From positions 248,001 through 312,000 of the forward strand of contig NZ_LN651335.1 of NCBI RefSeq assembly GCF_000826145.2: 64,000 nt of DNA. The letters are read 5' to 3'. Below the pieces are notes generated by a model. The model worked only from the letters and a program-made list of their open reading frames with translations. It was not told where the DNA came from and made no database searches. Below, in pieces: positions 48,901 through 57,465 of the stretch. The position numbers and the translations under genes are program-made. Each line of letters begins with the position of its first letter. The first letter of the stretch is position 1. The stretch comes from Sporosarcina koreensis. Its GTDB lineage: Bacteria > Bacillota > Bacilli > Bacillales_A > Planococcaceae.

Positions 48901-51708
48901 CTATTCTCGTAACGGATACAAAATGCGTCCGTCTTCTTTCCGGATCGCTTCTGCGACGGTCTCCGACAGTGTGCGCAGCGGGTACGGTTTCGTCATGTAA
49001 TGGCGGATATTGAACTTACGCGTCAATTCTTCTTCCTGTTCCAGAGCCGATGAGATGATGATCGGGATGTGGCATGTCACCGGATCCTCCTTCAATCTTC
49101 CGATCAGGTCCCAGCCTGTTTCTTGTTCCTGCAGCATCAGATCGATGACCATGCACGCCGGTGTGTGCTCCTTCGCGTAGGCGAACGAGTGTGCAACGTC
49201 GCTGAAGCGGATCACTTCGTACTGATGCTGGCTCAATTCCTCTTCCAGCAAGAGGGCGATGCTCGCATCATCTTCTACAACAACAATCTCCGGCTGCCCG
49301 CTCCGTTCGGCGGACTGTTCGGCGGCCCTCCCTTGCAGCGGGAGAGTGAACCGGACGGAGGTGCCGGCATTCTCTTCGGATTCCACGGAAATTTCCCCGC
49401 CGTGCTTCTCGATAATCTTGCGGCAGATCGCCAGGCCAAGTCCAGTGCCTCCGATTTTCCGGCTGTATGAATTGTCGAACCGATAGAATTTCTCGAACAT
49501 ATGCTTCAGCTGGTCAGCCGGAATGCCGATCCCTTCGTCCCGGACGGTCACCTGAAGATCACTGCCAGCAGCAGCCAGAGTAATTGTTACAGTGCCGCCG
49601 TCCGGCGAGAATTTCACAGCATTGCTCAGCAGGTTTGTGAACACTTGGATCAGCCGGTCCTCATCACCGATGCAGCAGACCTGGTCTGTCAGGCGTTCGA
49701 GCCGGATCGTGTGGGAGGCGGGAACGGAGAAGTTTTGGATCGTCTGGTCAGCGATGGACGCCACATTGACATCCTGCATGGAATACTCCTGGCTGCCGGA
49801 TTCCATCCGCTGGACATCGAGGAAGTCGTTGATGAGCGACGTCAGACGCTTCGCCTCCTTATAGATCGCCTGCAGATATCGTGCCTGCCGGGCAGTATCC
49901 ATCTCTTTTCCGATCAGCAGCTCGGTGAATCCGAGGATGCTCGACAACGGGGTCCGCAGTTCGTGGCTAACCGTTGACACGAGTTCGGTCTTCATTTTAT
50001 CGACCTCGAATGCCTGCGTGATATCCCGGTGGACGAACAGCGTGCCGATCCGCCTGCCGTCATGGTGCACTGGAGAACTGTACAGCGCGACGACGACCGG
50101 CGTCTCCCCGGTCAGTGTGTAGACGGTCTCGGCCAGGCCGCCGGTCTCACCGGTGAGCGCCTGGCGGATGAATACCAGCAGTGCGGCAGGGTCTTCACTT
50201 CGTTGCGCGAGTTCGGCGGACCAGCCGGCTCCTGACAGGTCGGACGCCGGAACATTCAGCAGATAGGCGAGCCCATCGTTCACCTGCACGTCGGCTTCGT
50301 CGGCGGAGACGAACTGGATCCCCTCCGCCAGATTATCCAGGATCGTCTGGTTCAGCTGGCGTTCGCGGCTGATCGTCGTCCGCTGATCGACCCGGTCAAC
50401 CGCAAGCGCTACCCGTTTGGCCAGATTGAACAGGTCTTCCTGATCCTCTTCCGTGAACGGGCGTCTGCTTCGCGACAGGACAAACAGCGCTTTGTAGTCA
50501 TCTCCTGATACGACAGGGGCGGCAAACAGATCAAAGACCTTCGTGCCGTCCGCCAATGACCGCTCGGTTTGGAAACACGGCTCCTGCTTCAGTCGCGCCA
50601 GGGAGCCTGTATGTGCGTCATCATACGCTTTGTACCTCTCTTCGGAAATCCCCCGCAGGACATGCACATCATTGGAGGGCACGTGGATGATCCCCTTATC
50701 GACACCAAACAGCGTATCCAGATATTGCAGGGTCGCTTCAGCGATTTCCCGGACATTATCCGAGAAGGAGATCTCATGGCTCAGACCGCTGTACCGTTCC
50801 ACACGGATATTCGCATACCGGGCTTCCGACAGCGCATCCTCGAGCTGCCGCTGGTGGCTGAACAATTCATCCTGCTGGGAGAGGAGCTCATCCTGCTGCG
50901 ACAGCAGCTCTTCATTCTGAGCAACAAGCTCCTGCTCCTTCGTCTGGATGGTCGCCATCATGCCGGCAAATGACCGGGACAGTGAGCCAAGTTCATCCGG
51001 CCGTGTTTCCGGTGTATAATTGACATCTTGTGCATCGACATACCGTTCGGCTGCAGCAGTCATCGACTCGATCGGGGCGATGAGCTGACGGACGACCCGC
51101 CAGCTGAGCAGGATCAGGAACAGCAGGCCGCATACACCGAGAAGAGCCATTGCCAGATACAGCTGGTTCACCTGCTTCTCGGATTGCCTGTAGAACTCAT
51201 CCCGCATCTGTCCCGCCTGCTGTCCGTAGCGGTCGGCGTATTTGATGAATTGGTTGACGGACAGGTTGGCGCCGCTGCTGGACAGCTCCCGCAAGCCTTC
51301 ATAGTCATCCACTTCCACCAAGTTGACGGCAGCCGGGAGGACAGCGTTTTCATAATGGTCGATGAACACAGTAATTTCCTGTGCGAATTGCTGTTCTTTT
51401 GCAGACAGCGGCAATGCCAGCAGCCGCTCATTCACTTTGCGGATATGGGTCAATTCTTCGTGTGCCAAATCCAGTTCACTGTCCATCTTGAATGCGTAAA
51501 ATCCGCGCGCCCGGAAAAAGACATTGGAAATGCTGTCCGACAATTCCCCGATCACTTCAGCTTTTTCCGATTGCTGCTCCATCGCTTCGCTGTTCTTCTT
51601 GAACACGGACGTGCTGTACAGATAAGCGGCACCGAGCAGGATCAGCATGGCCCCGCAGAGGGCGAGTATGATATTGATATAGGTCGTCCGGATTGTTCTC
51701 TTGCGCAC
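48901..51708 (-). CDS. hybrid sensor histidine kinase (TM-sensor-TM-HAMP-GAF-PAS-HK-REC)
   Basis: The 935-residue protein starts with a transmembrane span (about 10-34), an extracytoplasmic helical sensor region (about 35-182) and a second span (about 183-204). A HAMP domain (about 205-258) and a coiled coil with the tandem heptads SQQDELL-SQQDELF (about 265-292) follow. Then come a GAF domain (about 315-440), a PAS domain (about 452-565), HisKA with His582 (SHELRTPLSS), an HATPase domain (DEGIGIP, GGTGLGLAI) and a C-terminal receiver with Asp856. The neighbours suggest that its phosphate reaches the HPt and receiver modules of the convergent operon. Confidence 0.92.
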   Translation of the reverse strand: MRKRTIRTTYINIILALCGAMLILLGAAYLYSTSVFKKNSEAMEQQSEKAEVIGELSDSISNVFFRARGFYAFKMDSELDLAHEELTHIRKVNERLLALPLSAKEQQFAQEITVFIDHYENAVLPAAVNLVEVDDYEGLRELSSSGANLSVNQFIKYADRYGQQAGQMRDEFYRQSEKQVNQLYLAMALLGVCGLLFLILLSWRVVRQLIAPIESMTAAAERYVDAQDVNYTPETRPDELGSLSRSFAGMMATIQTKEQELVAQNEELLSQQDELLSQQDELFSHQRQLEDALSEARYANIRVERYSGLSHEISFSDNVREIAEATLQYLDTLFGVDKGIIHVPSNDVHVLRGISEERYKAYDDAHTGSLARLKQEPCFQTERSLADGTKVFDLFAAPVVSGDDYKALFVLSRSRRPFTEEDQEDLFNLAKRVALAVDRVDQRTTISRERQLNQTILDNLAEGIQFVSADEADVQVNDGLAYLLNVPASDLSGAGWSAELAQRSEDPAALLVFIRQALTGETGGLAETVYTLTGETPVVVALYSSPVHHDGRRIGTLFVHRDITQAFEVDKMKTELVSTVSHELRTPLSSILGFTELLIGKEMDTARQARYLQAIYKEAKRLTSLINDFLDVQRMESGSQEYSMQDVNVASIADQTIQNFSVPASHTIRLERLTDQVCCIGDEDRLIQVFTNLLSNAVKFSPDGGTVTITLAAAGSDLQVTVRDEGIGIPADQLKHMFEKFYRFDNSYSRKIGGTGLGLAICRKIIEKHGGEISVESEENAGTSVRFTLPLQGRAAEQSAERSGQPEIVVVEDDASIALLLEEELSQHQYEVIRFSDVAHSFAYAKEHTPACMVIDLMLQEQETGWDLIGRLKEDPVTCHIPIIISSALEQEEELTRKFNIRHYMTKPYPLRTLSETVAEAIRKEDGRILYPLRE

Positions 51709-51800
51709 AGGGCACCCCGCTTCATAGATGATGATGGATCGTTACGACTAAGTTATGTATTGTATCGGCTGCCTGCCAGCCGCCGTGAAGCCGGCGGATG

Positions 51801-51830
51801 AAAAAACCTTTCCGGACAGTGCCGGAAAGG
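51801..51830 (-). terminator. terminator of ytoQ
   Basis: CCTTTCCGG (51807-51815) and CCGGAAAGG (51822-51830) form a nine-bp stem. On the minus strand it is followed by TTTTTT. Confidence 0.9.
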
Positions 51831-51841
51831 CGATTCACGTA

Positions 51842-52282
51842 TTATTCGAAAATATACTTCAGGGCTTTCAGCGCCTGGTCGGGCGTCTCCACGGTTACAT
51901 CCGCTTTGCGCGACAATTCCTTCAGTGCGTGATGATGCGCCTCGGGACGGATCAGGATGAGCGGCTTGCCCATCGTAACGGCAGCACTCGCATCCATCGC
52001 CGTATTCCACTGCTTGTACTTCTCGCCGAACAGGGCGATGACGAGATCGCTCTTCGACAGCAGAAGCTTCGTCCGCAAGTTGTTAACGCTCGAGGCGGCG
52101 GCATCTTTTGCGATGGCATCGGGCTGCGCACCGAGAATCTCTTCGCCAATATTGTCCGACCGGTCATGATCTTCCATCGGTCCATAGAACACGACAGGAA
52201 GCCGGAGCGCCTCCGCTTTCTGTTTGATCTCCTCGCGCCATGAACTGTGGATCTCCCCTGCTAAGTAAACCGCCAACTCCAT
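51842..52282 (-). CDS. ytoQ: YtoQ family protein
   Basis: The 146-residue protein matches the YtoQ family, with MELAVYLAGEIHSSWREEI at the start and LFGEKYKQWNTAMDAS and GKPLILIRPE in the core. Similarity to nucleoside 2-deoxyribosyltransferase-like folds is likely, but no activity is established. The ATG at 52282 follows GGAGGAG; the open frame extends 48 codons upstream without similarity and overlaps the divergent gene. Confidence 0.92.
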   Translation of the reverse strand: MELAVYLAGEIHSSWREEIKQKAEALRLPVVFYGPMEDHDRSDNIGEEILGAQPDAIAKDAAASSVNNLRTKLLLSKSDLVIALFGEKYKQWNTAMDASAAVTMGKPLILIRPEAHHHALKELSRKADVTVETPDQALKALKYIFE

Positions 52283-52383
52283 TCCGATCTCCTCCTTCGT
52301 TCTTGTACTATCAGTGTAGCAGAATATTGCTTCAACTTCCCGACAGGAGTACACTGGAAAGAAAAAAGGAGTCGATGGGGGAT

Positions 52384-53961
52384 ATGAAGACAGTCTGGCA
52401 TAACGGCACCATCTATACGATGACAAAGGAAGGCGAAACGGTCGGGGCTGTCTTGGTCGAGGATGAGAAAGTGATTGCCGTGGGAACAGCGGAGGATTTA
52501 CGGCCGCAGGCGGACAATGAGGTCGACCTCGCTGGCGCAGTCATGTACCCCGGCTTCATCGACAGTCACATGCATATGATCGGTCACGGTGCCCGTACGC
52601 TGCAGCTCGATCTCTCATATGCGAAGTCGGCGGAGGACATGCTCGGGATGCTGGCAGCAGCTGCAAACGACCATCCGGCAGAGGAATGGTTCACTGCGGA
52701 CGGCTGGAATGAAAACAACTTCGAAGATCGGCGGATCGTCACGAAAGAGGAGCTGGATGCGGTCTGTACCGCGCCGATGCTCCTGAAACGGACATGCCGC
52801 CATGCCGCGCTTGCGAATTCGAAAGCGCTGGAACTGGCCGGCATCACGGATGCAACTCCCGATCCCGGCAACGGCACGATCGTCCGTGACAGCGACGGCA
52901 AAGCGACAGGGCTCCTGCTCGAAGGGGCGGCCGATCTCGTCGAAGCGGTCATCCCGGTGCCGGACGAAGCGGCACTCACCCGCGCGCTGCAGGCATCCGT
53001 CGAGGACCTGCTCGCCCGCGGCATCACCGGGGCGGTCACCGACGACCTCGGCTACTACGCCGATTACCGCAATCCGCTGCAGGCATTCCGCAACGTGATC
53101 GGGGCGGATAAGCTGAAATTCCGGGCGCACCTGCTGCGCCGGGCCACCGTATTCGAACAGCTCATGGAAGACGGGGCAGCGTACGACGAACCGTGGATCC
53201 AGGGCGGGGAGATGAAGTTCTTCATCGACGGGGCACTCGGCGGCCGCACCGCGCTGCTGAGTGAACCGTATGCGGACGATCCGGGAAATTCGGGGATGGC
53301 AGTCTTGACGGACGATGAAATCCGGAACCACGTCGCACTCGCCCGCAAGTACGGCGAAGCGGTCGCCGTCCATACGATCGGCGACAAAGCGGTCGAGAAA
53401 GTGCTCGACGCCATCGAAGCCGCCCCGCCTGCAGAAGGCAAACGGGACCGTATCATCCACGTCAACGTGCTGCGCGACGACCTGGTGGACCGGCTCGCGC
53501 GGCTCCCGGTTATTCTCGACATCCAGCCCGTCTTCGTGCCGTCCGACTTCCCGTGGGCGAAAGACCGGCTCGGCGGAGACCGGATGGACTGGGCGTATGC
53601 CTGGAAGCGGCTGCTCGACCGCGGCTTCATCTGCGGCGGTGGGTCTGATGCACCCGTTGAAGAAGTCGATCCGCTGCTCGGCATCTTTGCCGCCGCCTAT
53701 CGTCGGAAGCCGGGCGAAACGCACGACGGCTATCTGCCGGAAGAGAAACTGACCCGCTTTGAGTCCGTCGCCCTTTTCACATCGGGCAGTGCCGCCACAA
53801 TCGGCAAATCGGGCACCCGCGGCAAGATCGTCGCGGGCTTTGATGCCGACTTTACTATACTCGACCGTGATCTGCTGACCGTGGAGGGCGAAGATATTCT
53901 AGCCGCGAAGACGGTCATGACGGTCGTCGCAGGAGAGATCATGTACAAATGGAAGAACTGA
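52384..53961 (+). CDS. amidohydrolase family 3 protein (YtcJ-like)
   Basis: The protein (525 residues from 52384) is a metal-dependent amidohydrolase of the YtcJ type. The metal motif SHMHMIGHG follows the beta-sandwich start. VHTIGDKAV and the late aspartate of GGGSDAPVEEVDPL are also present. The substrate is unknown. The start is uncertain: ATG 52384 is 12 bp from GGAG, while ATG 52375 is only 3 bp from it. It is divergent from ytoQ, and its last codons overlap the start of a histidine kinase gene. Confidence 0.88.
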   Translation: MKTVWHNGTIYTMTKEGETVGAVLVEDEKVIAVGTAEDLRPQADNEVDLAGAVMYPGFIDSHMHMIGHGARTLQLDLSYAKSAEDMLGMLAAAANDHPAEEWFTADGWNENNFEDRRIVTKEELDAVCTAPMLLKRTCRHAALANSKALELAGITDATPDPGNGTIVRDSDGKATGLLLEGAADLVEAVIPVPDEAALTRALQASVEDLLARGITGAVTDDLGYYADYRNPLQAFRNVIGADKLKFRAHLLRRATVFEQLMEDGAAYDEPWIQGGEMKFFIDGALGGRTALLSEPYADDPGNSGMAVLTDDEIRNHVALARKYGEAVAVHTIGDKAVEKVLDAIEAAPPAEGKRDRIIHVNVLRDDLVDRLARLPVILDIQPVFVPSDFPWAKDRLGGDRMDWAYAWKRLLDRGFICGGGSDAPVEEVDPLLGIFAAAYRRKPGETHDGYLPEEKLTRFESVALFTSGSAATIGKSGTRGKIVAGFDADFTILDRDLLTVEGEDILAAKTVMTVVAGEIMYKWKN

Positions 53962-55598
53962 ACACCCCGCTGCTTGAATTCCTGCTGAGGAATTACTGCG
54001 GAGCCGACACGATCGATAACGGCTCCACAGCGATCGTCGAGTACCCGGATTGTCGTCTGTGGGGACATGACAGCCATTTCCGGGACACGCTGCAACTGCT
54101 TGGAATGGAGACCGATGCGTCGGTCGGCACCTGCCTGGAGTTTCCTCCGGAGATTGCAGGCCTGCTGGAACGCGGTGCCTCGGTCCATGAAACCGGCCTT
54201 GCCGCGCCCGGCCCTGAAGGAACCATCACCTACTGGGATGTGACGCTGAAACGCTTCCTGGAGCAAGAGGGACCGGAGTATCTGGTTGTCACCTTCTTCG
54301 ATGCGACCGCCAGAGAAGAAGAACGGGACAGGCTCATCGGGGAGACCCGTGACATGCGCAGCCTGCTGAACAGCGGCCGGTCGGAGCCGGATGAAGAAAG
54401 CAGGGAATTCACCGCGCTGCAGGAAAGTGTCGATGAAATTTCCCTGTATTACGCGTCATTCGATTACAAAACGAAAGCGATCATCTTCTTGAACCGGTTC
54501 TCGTTCCAGGCCTTTTCGGAAGAATGGCCGGAGATCCGGACGGAAGCGGATGTCATCGGCAAGAACTTTTTCAACTATTACCGGGCGGAGGACCTGGAGA
54601 CGCTGCTTCAGGATATCGACGAAGCGGTCGCAAACGGGGAGTCCTACCTCCACAAGCTGGAGTTCACGAAGGACGGGGTCACCTACCATACGAAAACGAT
54701 TTTCCAGCCGGTCATGAACGGACAGGGAGAGGTGGAGAAGATCATCGCGCTCGGCATCGATATCTCCGACGAAGAGATGGCGAACCGATCCATGGAAAAA
54801 CTGCTGAAAGATCAGGAGGACCTGTTCATCAACACGTCCCATGAGCTAAAGACACCGCTGACCGTCATCATGAGCGGAGCGCAATTGCTGGATCTGTACG
54901 TGGAGAAGGAATGCCTGAACGAGGTACGGGAGGAGATCCGGGACGTCAACAAACGGACGGTCGGCAACTGCTACCGCCTGAACCGGCTCATCAACAACAT
55001 CCTCGATATCTCCAAGATCGAATCGGGACTGTCGGAATTGCAGACGGCCGACTACAACATCGTCGACATGATCGACCGGATTGTGGACTCCGTCACGGAA
55101 TACACCAAATCCGAAGGGATCCGCATCGTCTTCGACCCGGAAGTGGAGGAACTGATCTTGCCGGTCGACATCGTCAAATTCGACCGCATGCTGCTCAACC
55201 TCATCTCGAATGCCATCAAGTTCTCCGTACCGGGTGAGGAGATCTTCATCCGTCTCGAACGGAAAAATGCACAGACCGTCTGCATTTCGGTCCGGGATGA
55301 AGGGATCGGAATCGATCCGGACAATCTGGAATCGATTTTCAATAAATTTGTGCAGGTCAACCGGAACCTGAACCGCACCGCCGAAGGCACCGGGCTGGGC
55401 CTGCCGATTGCAAAGTCACTGGCCGAGCTGCATGGCGGCACGATCCGGGCGGAAAGCACCCTTGGCAGAGGCAGCACGTTCACGATCGAACTTCCGATCG
55501 GAACGGGAGGCACCCGCAGCGGCCAGCCGCCAATGAGCAACCGTGACATGGATCGAGATCAGCTCATCAAGTACGAGTTCTCGGATATTTATCTATAA
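53949..55598 (+). CDS. soluble PAS-domain sensor histidine kinase
   Basis: The 549-residue protein has no transmembrane span. A poorly conserved N-terminal domain (about 1-125), probably PAS-like, and a PAS domain (about 163-275) precede HisKA with His298 (TSHELKTPLTVI) and an HATPase domain (NLISNAIKFS, DEGIGIDPDN, GTGLGLPIAK). No receiver gene is adjacent. The ATG lies 13 bp inside the amidohydrolase gene, with GGAG 13 bp upstream, so translation is probably coupled. A strong terminator follows. Confidence 0.9.
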   Translation: MEELNTPLLEFLLRNYCGADTIDNGSTAIVEYPDCRLWGHDSHFRDTLQLLGMETDASVGTCLEFPPEIAGLLERGASVHETGLAAPGPEGTITYWDVTLKRFLEQEGPEYLVVTFFDATAREEERDRLIGETRDMRSLLNSGRSEPDEESREFTALQESVDEISLYYASFDYKTKAIIFLNRFSFQAFSEEWPEIRTEADVIGKNFFNYYRAEDLETLLQDIDEAVANGESYLHKLEFTKDGVTYHTKTIFQPVMNGQGEVEKIIALGIDISDEEMANRSMEKLLKDQEDLFINTSHELKTPLTVIMSGAQLLDLYVEKECLNEVREEIRDVNKRTVGNCYRLNRLINNILDISKIESGLSELQTADYNIVDMIDRIVDSVTEYTKSEGIRIVFDPEVEELILPVDIVKFDRMLLNLISNAIKFSVPGEEIFIRLERKNAQTVCISVRDEGIGIDPDNLESIFNKFVQVNRNLNRTAEGTGLGLPIAKSLAELHGGTIRAESTLGRGSTFTIELPIGTGGTRSGQPPMSNRDMDRDQLIKYEFSDIYL

Positions 55599-55629
55599 TC
55601 AACTCAAATTATGAAACAACCTCCGCATG

Positions 55630-55663
55630 CCGCCCGGGACAGTCCGCTGTCCCGGGCGGTTTT
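55630..55663 (+). terminator. terminator after the soluble histidine kinase
   Basis: CCGCCCGGGACA (55630-55641) and TGTCCCGGGCGG (55648-55659) form a perfect 12-bp stem with a six-base loop and TTTT tail. Confidence 0.93.
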
Positions 55664-55851
55664 GTGCGTGGTCTATGCATCGTTCATGGACAGCTTCTTT
55701 AGTGAGTGATGAGAAAATAATAAATATAAGTCTCTTTGATTTCTAGAATGATTAAAATAGCCTACAATGCAGGTGCATGCCTAGAAGGGATGACAAGTCA
55801 CGACCCGGAACCCGAAAGTATACCAATACGAAGAAGAGGAGTGTGGACTTC

Positions 55852-56697
55852 ATGAAGCTGTCCGAGGTGTGGGAAAACTACTGCACCGACAAGAAGATCG
55901 AGGGGTTCTCTTCAGCGACGCTGAAAATGTACGGCTACCAGCACAATCTGCTGCAGCGGTACTTGGGGGACCTGCAGGCGGAGGAGGTGACAGCGGACGA
56001 ATTGAAATCTTATTTGGCCGAAGCGGCAGAGTACCTGAAGCCATCCAGTCTCGGCCACCGGGTCCGGTTCGTCCGCTCACTTTTCAGATGGGCGCACGAA
56101 GAAGGCATCATCCGGAAAAACCCGGCGGCCAAGCTGAAGGAGCCGAAAGCCGGGAAACGGGTGCCAAAGTTCCTGACCAAGCAGGACATCGAATACTTAC
56201 GGGAAGCGTGCCGGACAGCAAAAGAAAAGGCGATCTTCGAATTCTTCTACTCGACCGGCTGCCGGATCGGCGAAGTGGCGGCGCTGGATCGGCTGGATAT
56301 TGACTTCGGCACGAACTCGGTCATCGTCCGCGGGAAAGGGGACAGGGAACGGGAAGTCTATTTCAGCATCCGCTGCGCAATCTGGCTGAAACGCAGCCTG
56401 CAGGAACGATCAGACAGCGAACCGTGCCTGTTCACGACAACCCGGAAACCGATCAGACGGATGAGCATCGACTCCCTGCGGTATGTCATCCGGCAGATTT
56501 CCGAGCGGTCCGTATTGACGAAAACCATCCATCCACATCAGCTGCGTCATAGTTATGCGACGCACATGATCGACAACGGCGCACCGCTCGAAGTGATCCA
56601 AAGCCTCCTGGGTCATGAAAAGAGTGAAACCACCAAGATCTATGCACAACTGAGCGGAAAACTGCGCTATGATCTGTACAACCGATATTTTCCATGA
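55852..56697 (+). CDS. tyrosine recombinase (XerC/XerD-like)
   Basis: The 281-residue protein has an N-terminal SAM-like core-binding domain (about 1-90) and a catalytic domain with Arg138 (TGCRIGE), Lys162, His229 and Arg232 (HPHQLRHSYATH), His255 (LLGHEKSET) and the nucleophile Tyr264. The set is complete. It is XerD-sized, but this is not the usual genomic setting of xerC or xerD. The ATG at 55852 follows GAGGAGTG; 25 more upstream codons lack similarity. It may act on nearby DNA, for example the cassette just downstream. Confidence 0.88.
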   Translation: MKLSEVWENYCTDKKIEGFSSATLKMYGYQHNLLQRYLGDLQAEEVTADELKSYLAEAAEYLKPSSLGHRVRFVRSLFRWAHEEGIIRKNPAAKLKEPKAGKRVPKFLTKQDIEYLREACRTAKEKAIFEFFYSTGCRIGEVAALDRLDIDFGTNSVIVRGKGDREREVYFSIRCAIWLKRSLQERSDSEPCLFTTTRKPIRRMSIDSLRYVIRQISERSVLTKTIHPHQLRHSYATHMIDNGAPLEVIQSLLGHEKSETTKIYAQLSGKLRYDLYNRYFP

Positions 56698-56786
56698 AAA
56701 TTTGGAGGAAATGAGATTTTTGAATAGTCGGTATGATAGAATGGAAGCAGAGTACCAGGTTTTGAGGAGGAGTCAGAGAGCGTCGA

Positions 56787-57141
56787 CTCTTCCACAAACG
56801 GGCCATATTGTTAGATACGTTAAGGTGGTGAAATGATAAGTAAAAATGAAAGTATGTTTGACAAATTTATCAGTGATGAAATGATGGATATCGAAACATT
56901 TAATCTCATTTATGATTTTGTTGCATTGGATAACTTCCGTCAAGGTGAGTATGAAGGCAATATGTTTGTTGTTAGAAAGATAAATGCAAATCATATACAG
57001 TTAGAAGATGAAGTAGCGACAGAAAACACCTCCATTCCAGCGGTATATACATATACAAAAAAGAAGTTTTTATCGCTTTTACAATCACATAAGCCAAGTT
57101 TGTAAACTATGCCAGAATAGGGCGCGTTTGTGGAGGAAGAG
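56787..57141. mobile_element. 355-bp cassette bounded by imperfect inverted repeats
   Basis: The left end (56787-56809, beginning CTCTTCCACAAACGGGCC) is repeated inverted at 57116-57141 (ending GTTTGTGGAGGAAGAG). Shared blocks are CTCTTC, CACAAACG, GCC and TATT, with a 3-bp insertion and single mismatches. The interior is AT-rich and holds one small gene. No target duplication is visible. It looks like a MITE-like or cassette-like element beside a tyrosine recombinase; its mobility is inferred. Confidence 0.45.
56833..57105 (+). CDS. small hypothetical protein, AT-rich
   Basis: The 90-residue product starts MISKNESMFDKFISDEMMD. I do not recognise the family. It is mostly acidic, with an N-terminal helical part and a basic C-terminal end (TYTKKKFLSLLQSHKPS). 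AAGGTGGTG precedes the ATG. Base composition and codon use are clearly more AT-rich than in all neighbouring genes, which suggests recent acquisition. It fills the inverted-repeat-bounded cassette. Confidence 0.65.
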   Translation: MISKNESMFDKFISDEMMDIETFNLIYDFVALDNFRQGEYEGNMFVVRKINANHIQLEDEVATENTSIPAVYTYTKKKFLSLLQSHKPSL

Positions 57142-57195
57142 ATAGTTTGATTTCAGTAAGAATTGCTGAGTAGGCCGAAAAAAGTCGCTGACGTA

Positions 57196-57245
57196 AAAGA
57201 AAGAGCCTTGGAGAGTGCATACTCCCCAAGGCTCTTTCTTTAGGA
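57196..57245. terminator. 16-bp perfect hairpin, terminator-like
   Basis: AAAGAAAGAGCCTTGG (57196-57211) pairs perfectly with CCAAGGCTCTTTCTTT (57226-57241), with GAG/CTC pairing in the loop. The T-rich 3' arm makes it a possible terminator for the small AT-rich gene. The rest of 57106-57465 has no gene that I can support. Confidence 0.6.
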
Positions 57246-57465
57246 CGTGTGAGCTGGCTACCACTCAGTTGTTAGGTTTTGGCGTTACACACTCCGCTGC
57301 TTGAGGCGAAGCTAACAGACGTCACGGCTGAACACTGTCGGAATCGTCAAAATCGAGAAGCTGTGATGTCATACTGAAATGAGTAGAAGAAGATTTTGTC
57401 AATAGCGATGAAGTGGTCATCGTATCCAGACACGGAGAACTCATCCCGCCTATTCAGGAACTTTT

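Noticed and set aside
52615..53724. A 369-codon frame opposite the amidohydrolase
   Set aside because: It is a shadow of the high-GC third positions of a clear metal-dependent hydrolase gene.
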